This document shows, piece by piece, positions 46,633-55,632 of a stretch of 64,000 nucleotides of DNA. Positions within the stretch are counted from its first letter, which is position 1; each line of letters begins with the position of its first letter. The stretch is from NCBI GenBank assembly GCA_031286615.1, contig JAITUA010000020.1:124001-188000 (forward strand), given 5' to 3'. Made by a program: the position numbers and the translations under genes. The DNA comes from Chryseobacterium sp. GTDB taxonomy: Bacteria > Bacteroidota > Bacteroidia > Flavobacteriales > Weeksellaceae. A model generated the notes under the pieces. The model did not search any database. It saw only the letters and a program-made list of their open reading frames with translations, and was not told the origin of the DNA.

Positions 46633-47433
46633 ATGTCAGAAAAACGAAAAGGAGCCCGTTCCATCAAAGATATTCCACCGGATATCTTGGAACAGCTGAA
46701 TCGGGGAGAAATTGAAACCGCTAATCTTACAGAATGGCTGGCAGTAGATCAAAAACTCTTGTTGGAGAATTTGCTTCAGCAGAATAACAGGATTGATTAT
46801 TTAAAACCCGTCTTAGAAAATGTAGATCAACTGAAAAAACAAACTGTCAATACTCTTAACGAAGCTATTGGAATTGGACTTTTGAATTTAGCCAGAAAAA
46901 ATAATGATGATGAATTTCTATCAAAACTCACAACCCATCCGGCAGATCTTGTGCGTTGCTGGGCAGCTTATACCATCGGAAGAAATAATGATTTGAAACT
47001 TAAAGAAAAATTAAATAGCATTCAATCTTTCGCTTCTGACTCTCATTTTGGAGTGAGGGAGATCTGCTGGATGACGGTGCGTCCGGATATTTCAAAAAAT
47101 CTTGATGAAAGTTTATCTATTTTATCAGAATGGACGAAGCATGACAATGAAAATGTAAGGCGCTTTGCCAGTGAATCTACCAGGCCAAGAGGAGTTTGGT
47201 GTGAACATATTAATGCTTTGAAACAAAACCCTGGACTAGCACTGGAAGTTTTAGAACCTTTACGATCGGATTCATCCCGATATGTACAGGACAGTGTCGG
47301 CAATTGGTTGAATGATGCCAGCAAATCCCAACCCGAATTTGTGGTAGAAATTTGTGATGTATGGCTTCGTGAAAGTCCGACAAAAGAAACCCGATATATC
47401 ATAAAGAAAGCCTTGCGGACCATCAAAAAGTAA
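46633..47433 (+). CDS. HEAT-repeat protein, likely AlkC/AlkD-type DNA alkylation repair
   Basis: 266 aa, all-helical HEAT-like repeats. RCWAAYTIGRNNDL, GVREICWMTVRP and VRRFASESTRPRGVWCEHI (about 170-188) recall AlkC DNA glycosylases, where the TRPR segment borders the DNA-binding groove. Such proteins excise N3-alkyl purines without base flipping. It is divergent from an HxlR regulator. It lies next to two other presumed DNA-repair genes and the candidate origin, so a DNA-related role fits. Its stop is 4 nt before the first DnaA box. Confidence 0.82.
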   Translation: MSEKRKGARSIKDIPPDILEQLNRGEIETANLTEWLAVDQKLLLENLLQQNNRIDYLKPVLENVDQLKKQTVNTLNEAIGIGLLNLARKNNDDEFLSKLTTHPADLVRCWAAYTIGRNNDLKLKEKLNSIQSFASDSHFGVREICWMTVRPDISKNLDESLSILSEWTKHDNENVRRFASESTRPRGVWCEHINALKQNPGLALEVLEPLRSDSSRYVQDSVGNWLNDASKSQPEFVVEICDVWLRESPTKETRYIIKKALRTIKK

Positions 47434-47750
47434 GAGTTATCCACAAAATAGAAATGTTGATTTAGTTTTTGGTTACATAGATCGCAGATTTACATAGTTT
47501 TACATCATATTTTCATATTCCTTTTTTCCTTGGAAGTGCCTTTATTTGCTTAATTTTTACATCAAAAAGAACATTGAGATATTTTCAATGTTAACTATAT
47601 GTTAACGGTAAAAAGTTATCCACAATATGAGTTTTCAATTAATGTGGATTCTATCTGGCAGTAAATTAATAATTTAAATAAAAATTAAAAAACGGAAACC
47701 AGAATTACCACCTTTTCTTCGCTGAAAAAAAAGTTATCCACAATATGATA
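47434..47750. other. oriC: Candidate chromosomal replication origin (oriC)
   Basis: A 317-bp intergenic region with three perfect DnaA boxes TTATCCACA, all on the plus strand, at 47437-47445, 47616-47624 and 47734-47742. Boxes 2 and 3 lie inside a 21-nt identical direct repeat. A weaker box (GAATCCACA, minus strand) is at 47643-47651. A 31-nt pure A/T stretch at 47662-47692 could be the unwinding element. Two inverted repeats precede box 2: AACATTGA / TCAATGTT (47570-47592) and GTTAAC-TATAT-GTTAAC. No gene is present. Its role as origin is inferred and needs GC-skew support. Confidence 0.7.
47662..47692. other. Pure A/T tract, possible DNA unwinding element
   Basis: Thirty-one consecutive A or T bases lie between DnaA boxes 2 and 3, where an origin would melt. 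Confidence 0.5.
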
Positions 47751-47756
47751 TTTTAC

Positions 47757-48515
47757 TTACCATTTTTCGGTCAAATACTTCCAGTATCTTTTCGGGACAT
47801 GCTGAATATGAAGTTTCATATTCTTTCGTTCTACAATATTGGTTTTAGTAAAATATCGCTGCCAAAGAACCTGATAACTCATTTCTTCATCATGAAACTT
47901 CTGTTGATACTTATTAAAATCCGGTTTTTCGTCTGGATAGAAGAATTCGCAGTGTTCCAGGTCGTAAAAAATGCCATAATTTCTCCTCAGATCATAAATC
48001 ATCCATTTTTGGTCCTGATACCGATCATTAAAATGTTTTCGGATCAACGGAAGAACATTGAAGTCTGGATCTATTTTGGAAAAGAAGACTTCATCTTTCA
48101 TTTTTTCAAAGCGGACAAAAGCAGTCATTCTGTGTCTTTCTCTATCTACTGATTTGCAGATTTTTGAAATTTGAAGAATACTGTTGTCTGCAAAGTTTTC
48201 AAGAATATTTTCTCCGGGATGTTTAATGGATTGTCTCACAGCAGAAAGGATAAGGTTTTCAAGATCTGGTTCTTCTGATAAAAATACTTTTAAAAGCTTA
48301 TGAATACCCGCTTTCCCAATATTTTGCTCCAGTTTGTTGAGAACCCGCTCAGACTTTTCTGTTTGAGTAATAACTTCATGAATCTCTGCAAAAATATTTT
48401 CCTGATGAAAACGTGCTCTGCTGGAAATTTCTACATCTTTATAACGATATTCAAAAACTTCAAATACTGCAGTAAAAAGACCGTCAAAACTTCCATCGTA
48501 GAGTAGGGTTGTCAT
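47757..48515 (-). CDS. DUF4130 / TIGR03915-type putative DNA-metabolism protein
   Basis: 252 aa. It opens LLYDGSFDGLFTAVFEVFEY, typical of this family, and has RMTAFVRFEKMKDEVFFSKI and YGIFYDLEHCEFFYPDEKP. The family always travels with the radical SAM protein encoded next in this window, and it is thought to act in DNA repair or base modification, possibly with uracil-glycosylase-like partners. The reaction is unknown. It lies 120 nt downstream of the radical SAM gene on the same strand, and its stop is about 15 nt from DnaA box 3. Confidence 0.9.
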   Translation of the reverse strand: MTTLLYDGSFDGLFTAVFEVFEYRYKDVEISSRARFHQENIFAEIHEVITQTEKSERVLNKLEQNIGKAGIHKLLKVFLSEEPDLENLILSAVRQSIKHPGENILENFADNSILQISKICKSVDRERHRMTAFVRFEKMKDEVFFSKIDPDFNVLPLIRKHFNDRYQDQKWMIYDLRRNYGIFYDLEHCEFFYPDEKPDFNKYQQKFHDEEMSYQVLWQRYFTKTNIVERKNMKLHIQHVPKRYWKYLTEKW

Positions 48516-48636
48516 AATAAGTTTGAAAATTTAGTTGTGCTGCCTGAGATTCTTCCTTCGTCAGAATGACAAATATGCTGTTTTATCGAAGCAATAAATT
48601 AGTGATCATTTGTGAAAATATTCGTGTTATTTGTGT

Positions 48637-49896
48637 TTAAAACAATGTTAGTTGCTGGGAAAACTGATTGTGAAACTTTGAAGAGCTTCCACCTATCAAC
48701 AGCTTTCTAAAATTTTTATCCGTTAAATATTTCAGGTAGGCATTCCCTGCATTGAAATCAATAAAATATTTTGCCCGGTTCACGGCTGCTCCCAGTTTTT
48801 TTAAATGATCCATTGTTAAAACCTGAAAACGTCTTGCACTGATGATTTTCTGAGCTGTTTTAACTCCAATTCCCGGAATTCTCAAAATCAATTGATATTC
48901 GGCGGTCTGTAGATTAATTGGGAACTGATCCAGATTTCGTAGCGCCCAGCTTAATTTCGGATCCATTTCCAGATCAAGGAACGGGACATTCGGATCTAAA
49001 ATTTCTTCAGCTTTAAAACCATAAAATCTCATCAGCCAATCCGACTGATACAACCGGTTTTCACGAAGCATAGGGACCTCAGTTGTTAAAGATGGTAATC
49101 TCTGATCTTCCAGAACCGGAACATATCCGGAATAATAAACTCTTTTGAGATTAAAATTTTTATAAAAATGATCGGCAACTTTAATGATCTGGAGATCGTT
49201 TTCATTGGTTGCTCCCACAATCATCTGAGTAGACTGTCCTGCCGGAGCAAACTTGGGAACTTTTTTCAGAACCTTTTTTTCATCCTTATATTGAATGATC
49301 CCTTTTTGAATATACCGCATTGGACTGATCATATCTTGTCTGTTCTTTTCAGGGGCCAGCAGTTTTAATCCGCTTTCTGTAGGAATTTCAATGTTTACGG
49401 ATAAACGGTCTGCATACAAAGCTGCTTCCTGCATCAGATCATCACTTGCTCCCGGAATAGATTTCAGATGAATATACCCGTTGAAATTTTCTTCGAGACG
49501 CAGTTTTTTGGCCACTCTTACCAGACGCTCCATCGTTGTGTCTGCATTTTTGAATATTCCTGAGCTTAAAAATAAACCTTCAATATAATTTCTGCGGTAA
49601 AAATTAATCGTAAGATCTACGACTTCTTCTACTGTAAAGGCAGCTCTTTTAATATCATTTGAACTTCTGGAAACACAATATGCACAATCGTAGATACAAT
49701 GATTGGTTAATAAAATTTTAAGCAAAGAAACACATCTTCCATCTTCCATATAAGTATGACAAATACCACTGGCGGAACTGTCCCCTAAAGCTCCTTTTTT
49801 ATTCTTTCTTGAGCCGCCGCTGGATGAACACGAAACATCATATTTCGCTGCATCGGCAAGGATTTCCAGTTTTTCTTTAAGGCGGTCAAAATTCAT
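48637..49896 (-). CDS. Putative DNA modification/repair radical SAM protein (TIGR03916 type)
   Basis: 419 aa. An N-terminal Ser/Gly-rich Cys segment (SCSSSGGSRKNKKGA) precedes the radical SAM cluster motif CIYDCAYC (about 72-79). The TIM-barrel part includes GLFLSSGIF. Near the C-terminus a helix-hairpin-helix (LRIPGIGVKTAQKI) suggests DNA binding. The paired gene downstream is TIGR03915-like. The enzyme would use a 4Fe-4S cluster and SAM on DNA or a base. The substrate is unknown. Confidence 0.93.
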   Translation of the reverse strand: MNFDRLKEKLEILADAAKYDVSCSSSGGSRKNKKGALGDSSASGICHTYMEDGRCVSLLKILLTNHCIYDCAYCVSRSSNDIKRAAFTVEEVVDLTINFYRRNYIEGLFLSSGIFKNADTTMERLVRVAKKLRLEENFNGYIHLKSIPGASDDLMQEAALYADRLSVNIEIPTESGLKLLAPEKNRQDMISPMRYIQKGIIQYKDEKKVLKKVPKFAPAGQSTQMIVGATNENDLQIIKVADHFYKNFNLKRVYYSGYVPVLEDQRLPSLTTEVPMLRENRLYQSDWLMRFYGFKAEEILDPNVPFLDLEMDPKLSWALRNLDQFPINLQTAEYQLILRIPGIGVKTAQKIISARRFQVLTMDHLKKLGAAVNRAKYFIDFNAGNAYLKYLTDKNFRKLLIGGSSSKFHNQFSQQLTLF

Positions 49897-49994
49897 ATTT
49901 TAAAATATTTGATATGTTTTGTATCTGAATTGTTTTTAAATTTTGTTCAAATTTAGTTCCAAAATTGATAAAAGTCAATCTTTTTTCATAGAAG

Positions 49995-50003
49995 TTATCA
50001 ACA
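49995..50003 (+). promoter_or_regulatory. DnaA-box-like site
   Basis: TTATCAACA, one mismatch from the perfect box. It lies in the divergent promoter region of the radical SAM gene and HMG-CoA reductase. It may be an outlying DnaA site or chance. Confidence 0.35.
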
Positions 50004-50023
50004 AAAAAGAGTCTCAAAATCAT

Positions 50024-50031
50024 TATATTTA
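50024..50031 (+). promoter_or_regulatory. -7-like element for the HMG-CoA reductase operon
   Basis: TATATTTA, one base off TAnnTTTG, lies 22 nt before the ATG. Confidence 0.45.
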
Positions 50032-50052
50032 CGGCTCATTAAAGTTTATATC

Positions 50053-51381
50053 ATGAATCATAAACCAATCGAAGGTTTTTCCAAGCTTCCAAAGCAGGGG
50101 AAAATCGACTGGCTCGTAAACGAATATCTTGAAGGAAACCAGGAATATCAAAATATATTAAAACAATACTGGAATAATGATGCAGATCTTCAGAAACTTC
50201 ACGATGAGTTTTCTGAAAATACCATCTCCAATTTTTATATGCCTTACGGAATTGCTCCGAACTTTTTGATCGATGGAAAACTGTTGGCACTTCCAATGGC
50301 CGTTGAAGAAAGTTCTGTAGTTGCCGCCGCTTCCAAAGCTGCGAAATTCTGGATCGATAAAGGAGGTTTCAAAACAACGATTATCAACACTGAAAAACTG
50401 GGGCACACCCACTTTATTTTTAATGTTGAATCTCATAAATTATTACATTTCTTTAATTTCAGTTTAAAGAAAAAATTACTTGAAGCGACAGAAGATATCA
50501 CATCGAACATGAGAAAACGCGGTGGTGGTATTTTAAATATCAATCTGGTGGATAAAACTGCAGAAATGCCGAATTATTACCAGTTGAAAGCAAGTTTTGA
50601 TACAGTAGATTCCATGGGAGCGAACTTTATCAACTCATGTCTTGAGCAGTTCGGGAAAACTTTGAGACAGGAAGTAGCAACAAGCGAAGATTTTACCCAG
50701 GATGAAAAGAATTCATTGCAGATTGTGATGAATATCCTTTCCAACTTTACACCTGATTGCATCGTGAGAGCTGAGGTTTCCTGTAAAATGGAAGACTTGA
50801 AAGACGACAGCGGAATTTCTCCTGAAGAATTCGCTTCTAAATTCAAACAGGCAGTTACTATTGCTGAAATTGAACCTTACCGTGCAACTACTCATAATAA
50901 AGGAGTAATGAATGGGGTAGATGCAGTGGTGATTGCTACCGGAAATGACTTCAGAGCAACAGAAGCCTGCGCACATGCTTACGCGGCAAGAGACGGACAA
51001 TACAGATCTTTGACACACTGTACAACAGACAATGGCGTCTTCAGATTCTGGATTGATCTTCCTATTTCTGTAGGAGTTGTAGGAGGGCTTACAAATCTTC
51101 ACCCCTTGGTAAAATTCTCATTAGCACTTCTCGGAAAACCTTCTGCACAGGAGCTGATGAGTATTCTTGCAGTTTCAGGTCTTGCACAGAACTTTGGTGC
51201 ATTACGTTCGCTGGTGACCACAGGAATTCAGAAAGGTCATATGAAAATGCACTTATTGAATATTCTGAACCAGTTGGGAGCTACCGAAGAAGAAAAGCAG
51301 CACTTTGTGACGTATTTCAAAGACAAGACGGTGAGCCACCACGAGGTGATCAATGAATTTAACAGAATGAGAGGAAACTAA
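50053..51381 (+). CDS. Hydroxymethylglutaryl-CoA reductase (class II type)
   Basis: 442 aa. Motifs include ENTISNFYMPYGIAPNFLIDG (substrate site), MAVEESSVVAAASKAA with catalytic Glu at 85-86, VDSMGANFINSC, HNKGVMNGVDAVVIATGND with catalytic Lys and Asp, and SVGVVGGLTNLHP. Family members interconvert HMG-CoA and mevalonate. Flavobacteria make isoprenoids by the mevalonate route, so this is probably the biosynthetic enzyme despite the class II name. It heads a five-gene operon; its stop overlaps the next start (TAATG). Confidence 0.95.
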   Translation: MNHKPIEGFSKLPKQGKIDWLVNEYLEGNQEYQNILKQYWNNDADLQKLHDEFSENTISNFYMPYGIAPNFLIDGKLLALPMAVEESSVVAAASKAAKFWIDKGGFKTTIINTEKLGHTHFIFNVESHKLLHFFNFSLKKKLLEATEDITSNMRKRGGGILNINLVDKTAEMPNYYQLKASFDTVDSMGANFINSCLEQFGKTLRQEVATSEDFTQDEKNSLQIVMNILSNFTPDCIVRAEVSCKMEDLKDDSGISPEEFASKFKQAVTIAEIEPYRATTHNKGVMNGVDAVVIATGNDFRATEACAHAYAARDGQYRSLTHCTTDNGVFRFWIDLPISVGVVGGLTNLHPLVKFSLALLGKPSAQELMSILAVSGLAQNFGALRSLVTTGIQKGHMKMHLLNILNQLGATEEEKQHFVTYFKDKTVSHHEVINEFNRMRGN

Positions 51382-51548
51382 TGTTACAGATCATTTTGCC
51401 AATTGTATTCCTTCTTTTTGGATTCTTTTTAAAGAAAACAAACAATGAAGGTTTCAGAAGCTCCAAGAGATTTGCCAATATGTTTATCATACTTGGAATT
51501 TCTACGCTGGTTGCCAAGTTCATTTTAATGTACTTAAAATCAAAATAG
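51381..51548 (+). CDS. Small two-helix membrane protein (55 aa)
   Basis: 55 aa in the HMG-CoA reductase operon, with start and stop each overlapping a neighbour by one base (TAATG before, TAGTG after). That is strong evidence for translation. Two hydrophobic segments (IILPIVFLLFGFFL, about 4-17, and MFIILGISTLVAKFILMYL, about 34-52) flank a basic loop with NEGFRSSKR, suggesting a hairpin in the inner membrane. No family is recognised. Its fixed place implies a link to the operon, but the role is unknown. Confidence 0.75.
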   Translation: MLQIILPIVFLLFGFFLKKTNNEGFRSSKRFANMFIILGISTLVAKFILMYLKSK

Positions 51549-52618
51549 TGAAAAAGAGTATTGTATTTTTCTTACTGATTTCCGTTTTAAGTTTTTCGCA
51601 ACAGCAAAAAGTGAAAATAAGTAATCTCCAGCCGAAAACTGAAGATACCGTTTTTCCGGTTGTTTCTTATTCTGAAAATCTCAGGGTAGAAAATAAAATC
51701 AATACATTTCTGCAGGTAGATCAGCTGGAATATGTTCCCGGATCTGGCGGAAACCCTTTTAAACTGGCTTCTACAGCTACGAATTCCTATTCAAACTATC
51801 TTTATTTTTATAGATGGGATAAGATTGAAACGCCTGAAAATATTCTGAGTATTGCAATAGATGGTGAAGCTTCAGGTGCTTATCCGGAAGGTTTTTTAAT
51901 CTGGAAGAATTTTGACCTGAGAACAGGAAATTTTATCAATGCTGAAGATTTATTCCAATCAGGATCAATAAAAACAGTGGAAAGTATCATTCAGAAAAGA
52001 GTAAAGAAAAGAATCACTGATTTTCTTACCCAACTGAAAGCTGAGAAAAATCCTTCTGAGGAAACTAAAGATCAGATTGCAATGTATGAAGACTGTTTTA
52101 CAGAACATACTTTAGAGGATATCCGATATTTCTTCGGAAAAGATAAGCTGACCTTTGTTGCAGGAAGATGTTCTAATCATGCCATGAGAGCATTGGATGA
52201 TCTTGGAAGCCATGAAATAGAACTTTCCTATAAAGAACTGGAAAAATACTGGAGCCCTTACGCAAGAAATTTGATTTCCGGGTCTGAAAAAGCAGATATA
52301 ACCAGTCTTAATAATAAATTGTATAAGGGAAAGATCGACGGAAAATATTCCATTACTGTTTTGATCGGTCAGGTATATGATGATGGTTCTTTCTCTGCAA
52401 AATACTGGTATGATAAAAATAAAAAGCTGATTGAGTGGAATGGAAAGATAAAAGGTCATCACATCTCCATCATAGAAAACGATTATTATAGTGAAGAAAC
52501 CAACCAGTGGATTTTCAAAGCCTTGGTGGAAGCTGATCTGCAAGGCAGAAAAATTATTGGAACCTGGCAGGATTATAAAACAAAAAAATATTTAACCTTA
52601 GAATTAGAAGAGCTATAA
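51548..52618 (+). CDS. Secreted protein with DUF3298/RsiV-like C-terminal part
   Basis: 356 aa from a GTG start that overlaps the previous stop. It has a signal peptide (IVFFLLISVLSFSQ, about 5-18). The middle part (about 100-240) resembles DUF3298: LIWKNFDLRTGNFINAEDLF, then LTFVAGRCSNHAMRALDDLG and IELSYKELEKYWSP. The last 100 residues form a separate beta-rich module. It is probably periplasmic and the function is unknown. It ends 1 nt before the DUF423 gene. Confidence 0.82.
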   Translation: MKKSIVFFLLISVLSFSQQQKVKISNLQPKTEDTVFPVVSYSENLRVENKINTFLQVDQLEYVPGSGGNPFKLASTATNSYSNYLYFYRWDKIETPENILSIAIDGEASGAYPEGFLIWKNFDLRTGNFINAEDLFQSGSIKTVESIIQKRVKKRITDFLTQLKAEKNPSEETKDQIAMYEDCFTEHTLEDIRYFFGKDKLTFVAGRCSNHAMRALDDLGSHEIELSYKELEKYWSPYARNLISGSEKADITSLNNKLYKGKIDGKYSITVLIGQVYDDGSFSAKYWYDKNKKLIEWNGKIKGHHISIIENDYYSEETNQWIFKALVEADLQGRKIIGTWQDYKTKKYLTLELEEL

Positions 52619-52619
52619 A

Positions 52620-53006
52620 ATGAAAACAATTACTTTAGTTTTTGGAGCGGTTTACGGAATGGTATCTGTGATCCTGGGTGCATTCGGAGCACACGCTTTA
52701 AAGAAAATATTAGCTGTGGAAAGGCTGGAAAGCTTTGAAACAGGAGTAAGATATCAGATGTATGCAGCATTTTTTCTGCTGATCATCGGGTATATCTTAA
52801 AATTTGAAACTTCTACAGAAAAATGGACTTCCATTTTAATGATTGCAGGAACATTGTTGTTCTCTGTAAGCATCTATTTTCTGAGTATGCAGGATTATTT
52901 AGGAATGAATCTTAAATTCTTAGGACCAATCACTCCGCTTGGTGGTTTGATGATGATCTTAAGCTGGGGAATGCTTATCTTTTATTTTGCTAAAAACAGA
53001 ATTTAG
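52620..53006 (+). CDS. DUF423 membrane protein
   Basis: 128 aa with four membrane helices. The N-terminus shows the DUF423 signature: an early Gly-rich helix, GAFGAHALKKIL (about 21-32) and TGVRYQMYAAFFLLIIGY. The C-terminus has ITPLGGLMMILSWG. The family (YgdD-like) is widespread and of unknown function. The start lies 1 nt after the upstream stop and the stop 2 nt before the ClC gene, so it is translationally linked. Confidence 0.93.
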   Translation: MKTITLVFGAVYGMVSVILGAFGAHALKKILAVERLESFETGVRYQMYAAFFLLIIGYILKFETSTEKWTSILMIAGTLLFSVSIYFLSMQDYLGMNLKFLGPITPLGGLMMILSWGMLIFYFAKNRI

Positions 53007-53008
53007 GA

Positions 53009-54286
53009 ATGAAGATTAACAGGAGAAGACGCTTAATTAGAACCTTCAATCTCTTAGATCAACCTATCAGATTCAATCCTTTTGTATTCAGCCGTACTTT
53101 TTTCATGTGGGCTGTTACAGGCCTTGTAGGCGGTATTATTGCCGGAGGATATTGGATCGTACTGGAGCATTTTACTGAATTCCTATCCGAATTTCAAGGA
53201 TGGCAGGTGATTCCGACGATGGCAATCTGTGGGTTGCTGGCTGGATTGGTGATTCATTTTATTGGTGATCCGGGAGAAATTCATTTGATTGTTAATAACA
53301 TCAGATTCAATAAAGGAAAACTTGAACCGAAGAACAACCCTTCGATGATTCTTTCATCCCTGTTTTGTGTAGCATCAGGAGGAAGTCTGGGGCCGGAAGC
53401 TCCTTTAGTACAGGTAACCGGTTCTACAGGAACCTGGCTGGGGAAAATTTTCAGGCTGAAAGGAGAAGAACTGCGTTCTTTAAGTATTGCCGGGATGGCT
53501 TCAGGCTTTACTGCTTTATTTGGTGCACCGCTGGGTGGAAGTCTTTTTTCCCTTGAAATCCTGCATCATAAACACGCTGTAGAATATTATAAAGCTATTA
53601 TCCCTGCTTTGGTGGCGAGCTGTTTCAGTTATCTGATGTTTGCTTTGATTATCCATTTGGGAATCGGGGCAACCTGGGATTTAAAAGCATATCAATATAC
53701 AGGAGTATATGATTTTCTATACGCCACGCTGTTCGGAATTGTAGGGACATTTTTTGGATGGATCTTCATTTTTGTTGTTAAGTTTTTCAAGAAAGTTTTT
53801 GAGTACAGAGATTTCCCGATATATATTAAAACATTTGTAGGAGGAATTATTTTAGGAATCATTGCTTATAATTTCCCAATTACAAGATACTTTGGACATA
53901 ACGAAATCAATCAGCTGATCGGGGGGAATTTCGGGCTCAACTTTTTAATCCTGATTCTGATTTTTAAAATACTGGCGATTGCGATTACGGTAACTTCAGG
54001 ATGGAGAGGAGGATTTATCATTCCGCTGTTCTTTGTAGGAACCACATTGGGATTGATTATCCATAATTTATTTCCAAGTGTAGATACTACATTAGCTATT
54101 GTAAGCTGCATGGCGGCGATCAATGCTTGTGTGACAAGAACGCCGATGAGTACTACCATTATCTTAGGAACACTTACCGGATTTACCTATTTTGTGCCGA
54201 TCTTATTTGCGAGTCTTACAGGATATTTCCTGGCTCCAAGAATTCCGTTCATTGGATCACAATCTGAGAAATTAGTGGAAGAATAA
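53009..54286 (+). CDS. ClC-family chloride channel or Cl-/H+ antiporter
   Basis: 425 aa with 10-12 membrane helices. The gating region GGSLGPEAPLVQVTGSTG (about 127-144) holds the conserved Glu, and MASGFTALFGAPLGGSLFSLEI and GWRGGFIIPLFFVG match other ClC filter segments. There is no CBS domain. It moves Cl- or a similar anion across the inner membrane. It is the last gene of the HMG-CoA reductase operon. Confidence 0.94.
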   Translation: MKINRRRRLIRTFNLLDQPIRFNPFVFSRTFFMWAVTGLVGGIIAGGYWIVLEHFTEFLSEFQGWQVIPTMAICGLLAGLVIHFIGDPGEIHLIVNNIRFNKGKLEPKNNPSMILSSLFCVASGGSLGPEAPLVQVTGSTGTWLGKIFRLKGEELRSLSIAGMASGFTALFGAPLGGSLFSLEILHHKHAVEYYKAIIPALVASCFSYLMFALIIHLGIGATWDLKAYQYTGVYDFLYATLFGIVGTFFGWIFIFVVKFFKKVFEYRDFPIYIKTFVGGIILGIIAYNFPITRYFGHNEINQLIGGNFGLNFLILILIFKILAIAITVTSGWRGGFIIPLFFVGTTLGLIIHNLFPSVDTTLAIVSCMAAINACVTRTPMSTTIILGTLTGFTYFVPILFASLTGYFLAPRIPFIGSQSEKLVEE

Positions 54287-54371
54287 AGGAAATTTGAGTG
54301 ATATGTTAAAAATCAAGTCAATCAGACTTTAATTTTTGAGTCAATAAACTTGAACTTCCATGTCTTTTTAG

Positions 54372-54379
54372 TAAATTTG
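54372..54379 (+). promoter_or_regulatory. -7 promoter element for sucC
   Basis: TAAATTTG, a full TAnnTTTG match, lies 38 nt before the ATG. Confidence 0.65.
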
Positions 54380-54417
54380 TCAACCTTTAAATATTAAAAT
54401 AAAATAATAAAAATAAT

Positions 54418-55608
54418 ATGAATCTTCACGAGTATCAATCAAAAGAGATTTTATCAAAGTATGGAGTAGCTATCCAACGTGGTTTCGTTGCAAACAACGT
54501 AGATGAAGCTGTAGCAGCTGCTGAAAAATTGACTGCTGAAACCGGAGCTCAGGCTTGGGTTGTAAAAGCACAGATTCACGCAGGTGGTCGTGGTAAAGGT
54601 GGGGGTGTTAAGTTTTCTCCAAACATGGATAAACTTAAAGAAAACGCTCAGAATATCATCGGAATGCAGTTGGTAACTCCTCAAACTTCTGCTGAAGGTA
54701 AAAAAGTACACTCTGTTTTGATTGCAGAAGATGTTTATTATCCAGGAGAATCTGAAACTAAAGAATTTTATGTTTCTATTCTTTTAGATAGAGCTGAAGG
54801 AAAAAATACAATCGTATATTCTACTGAAGGTGGTATGGATATTGAGCACGTTGCAGAAGTAACTCCTCATTTGATCCACAACGAACTTATTGATCCTGCT
54901 ATTGGTCTTCAAGGGTTCCAGGCTAGAAAAATTGCTTTCAACCTTGGTCTTGAAGGAAATGCATTCAAAGAATTTGTGAAATTTATTTCATCTCTTTACA
55001 ATGCATATACAGGAATTGATGCTTCTCTTTTCGAAATCAACCCGGTATTAAAAACTTCTGATAACAAGATTATCGCTGTAGATGCTAAAGTAACTTTAGA
55101 TGACAACTCATTGTTCCGTCACAAAGACTTAGCTGAACTTAGAGATACAAGAGAAGAAGATCCAATGGATGTAGAAGCTGGTGAAGCTGGTCTTAACTTC
55201 GTAAAACTAGATGGTAACGTTGCTTGTATGGTAAACGGAGCTGGTCTTGCAATGGCAACTATGGATATCATCAAATTATCAGGTGGTAACCCGGCTAACT
55301 TCCTTGACGTAGGTGGTACTGCTGATGCACAGAGAGTACAGACTGCTTTCGGAATCATCTTAAGAGATCCAAACGTAAAAGCAATCCTTATCAACATCTT
55401 CGGAGGTATCGTAAGATGTGACAGAGTTGCTCAAGGTGTTGTAGATGCTTACAAAGCAATGGGTAGCCTTCCGGTTCCATTGATCGTAAGATTACAGGGA
55501 ACTAACGCTGTAGAAGCTAAAAAATTAATTGATGAGTCTGGTCTTCCGGTACACTCTGCAATTACTTTAGAAGAAGCTGCAAACAAAGTAAAAGAAGTTT
55601 TAGCTTAA
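54418..55608 (+). CDS. sucC: Succinate-CoA ligase (ADP-forming) subunit beta
   Basis: 396 aa. It starts [17 protein letters not shown], the ATP-grasp entry of SucC. It has [14 protein letters not shown] (about 51-64), FEINPVLKT (Mg/ATP), [14 protein letters not shown] and the C-terminal [13 protein letters not shown] and [15 protein letters not shown]. It forms the TCA-cycle ligase with SucD. No sucD lies in the next 8 kb, so the genes are split. Codon use suggests high expression. A promoter and terminator frame it alone. Confidence 0.97.
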   Translation: MNLHEYQSKEILSKYGVAIQRGFVANNVDEAVAAAEKLTAETGAQAWVVKAQIHAGGRGKGGGVKFSPNMDKLKENAQNIIGMQLVTPQTSAEGKKVHSVLIAEDVYYPGESETKEFYVSILLDRAEGKNTIVYSTEGGMDIEHVAEVTPHLIHNELIDPAIGLQGFQARKIAFNLGLEGNAFKEFVKFISSLYNAYTGIDASLFEINPVLKTSDNKIIAVDAKVTLDDNSLFRHKDLAELRDTREEDPMDVEAGEAGLNFVKLDGNVACMVNGAGLAMATMDIIKLSGGNPANFLDVGGTADAQRVQTAFGIILRDPNVKAILINIFGGIVRCDRVAQGVVDAYKAMGSLPVPLIVRLQGTNAVEAKKLIDESGLPVHSAITLEEAANKVKEVLA

Positions 55609-55632
55609 TTCTAAAATTTTTAAATAAATAAG

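Noticed and set aside
46536-46667. Extended N-terminus of the HxlR regulator
   Set aside because: It runs into the divergent HEAT-repeat gene. HxlR proteins are about 110 aa and the core begins at METKERAEENK.
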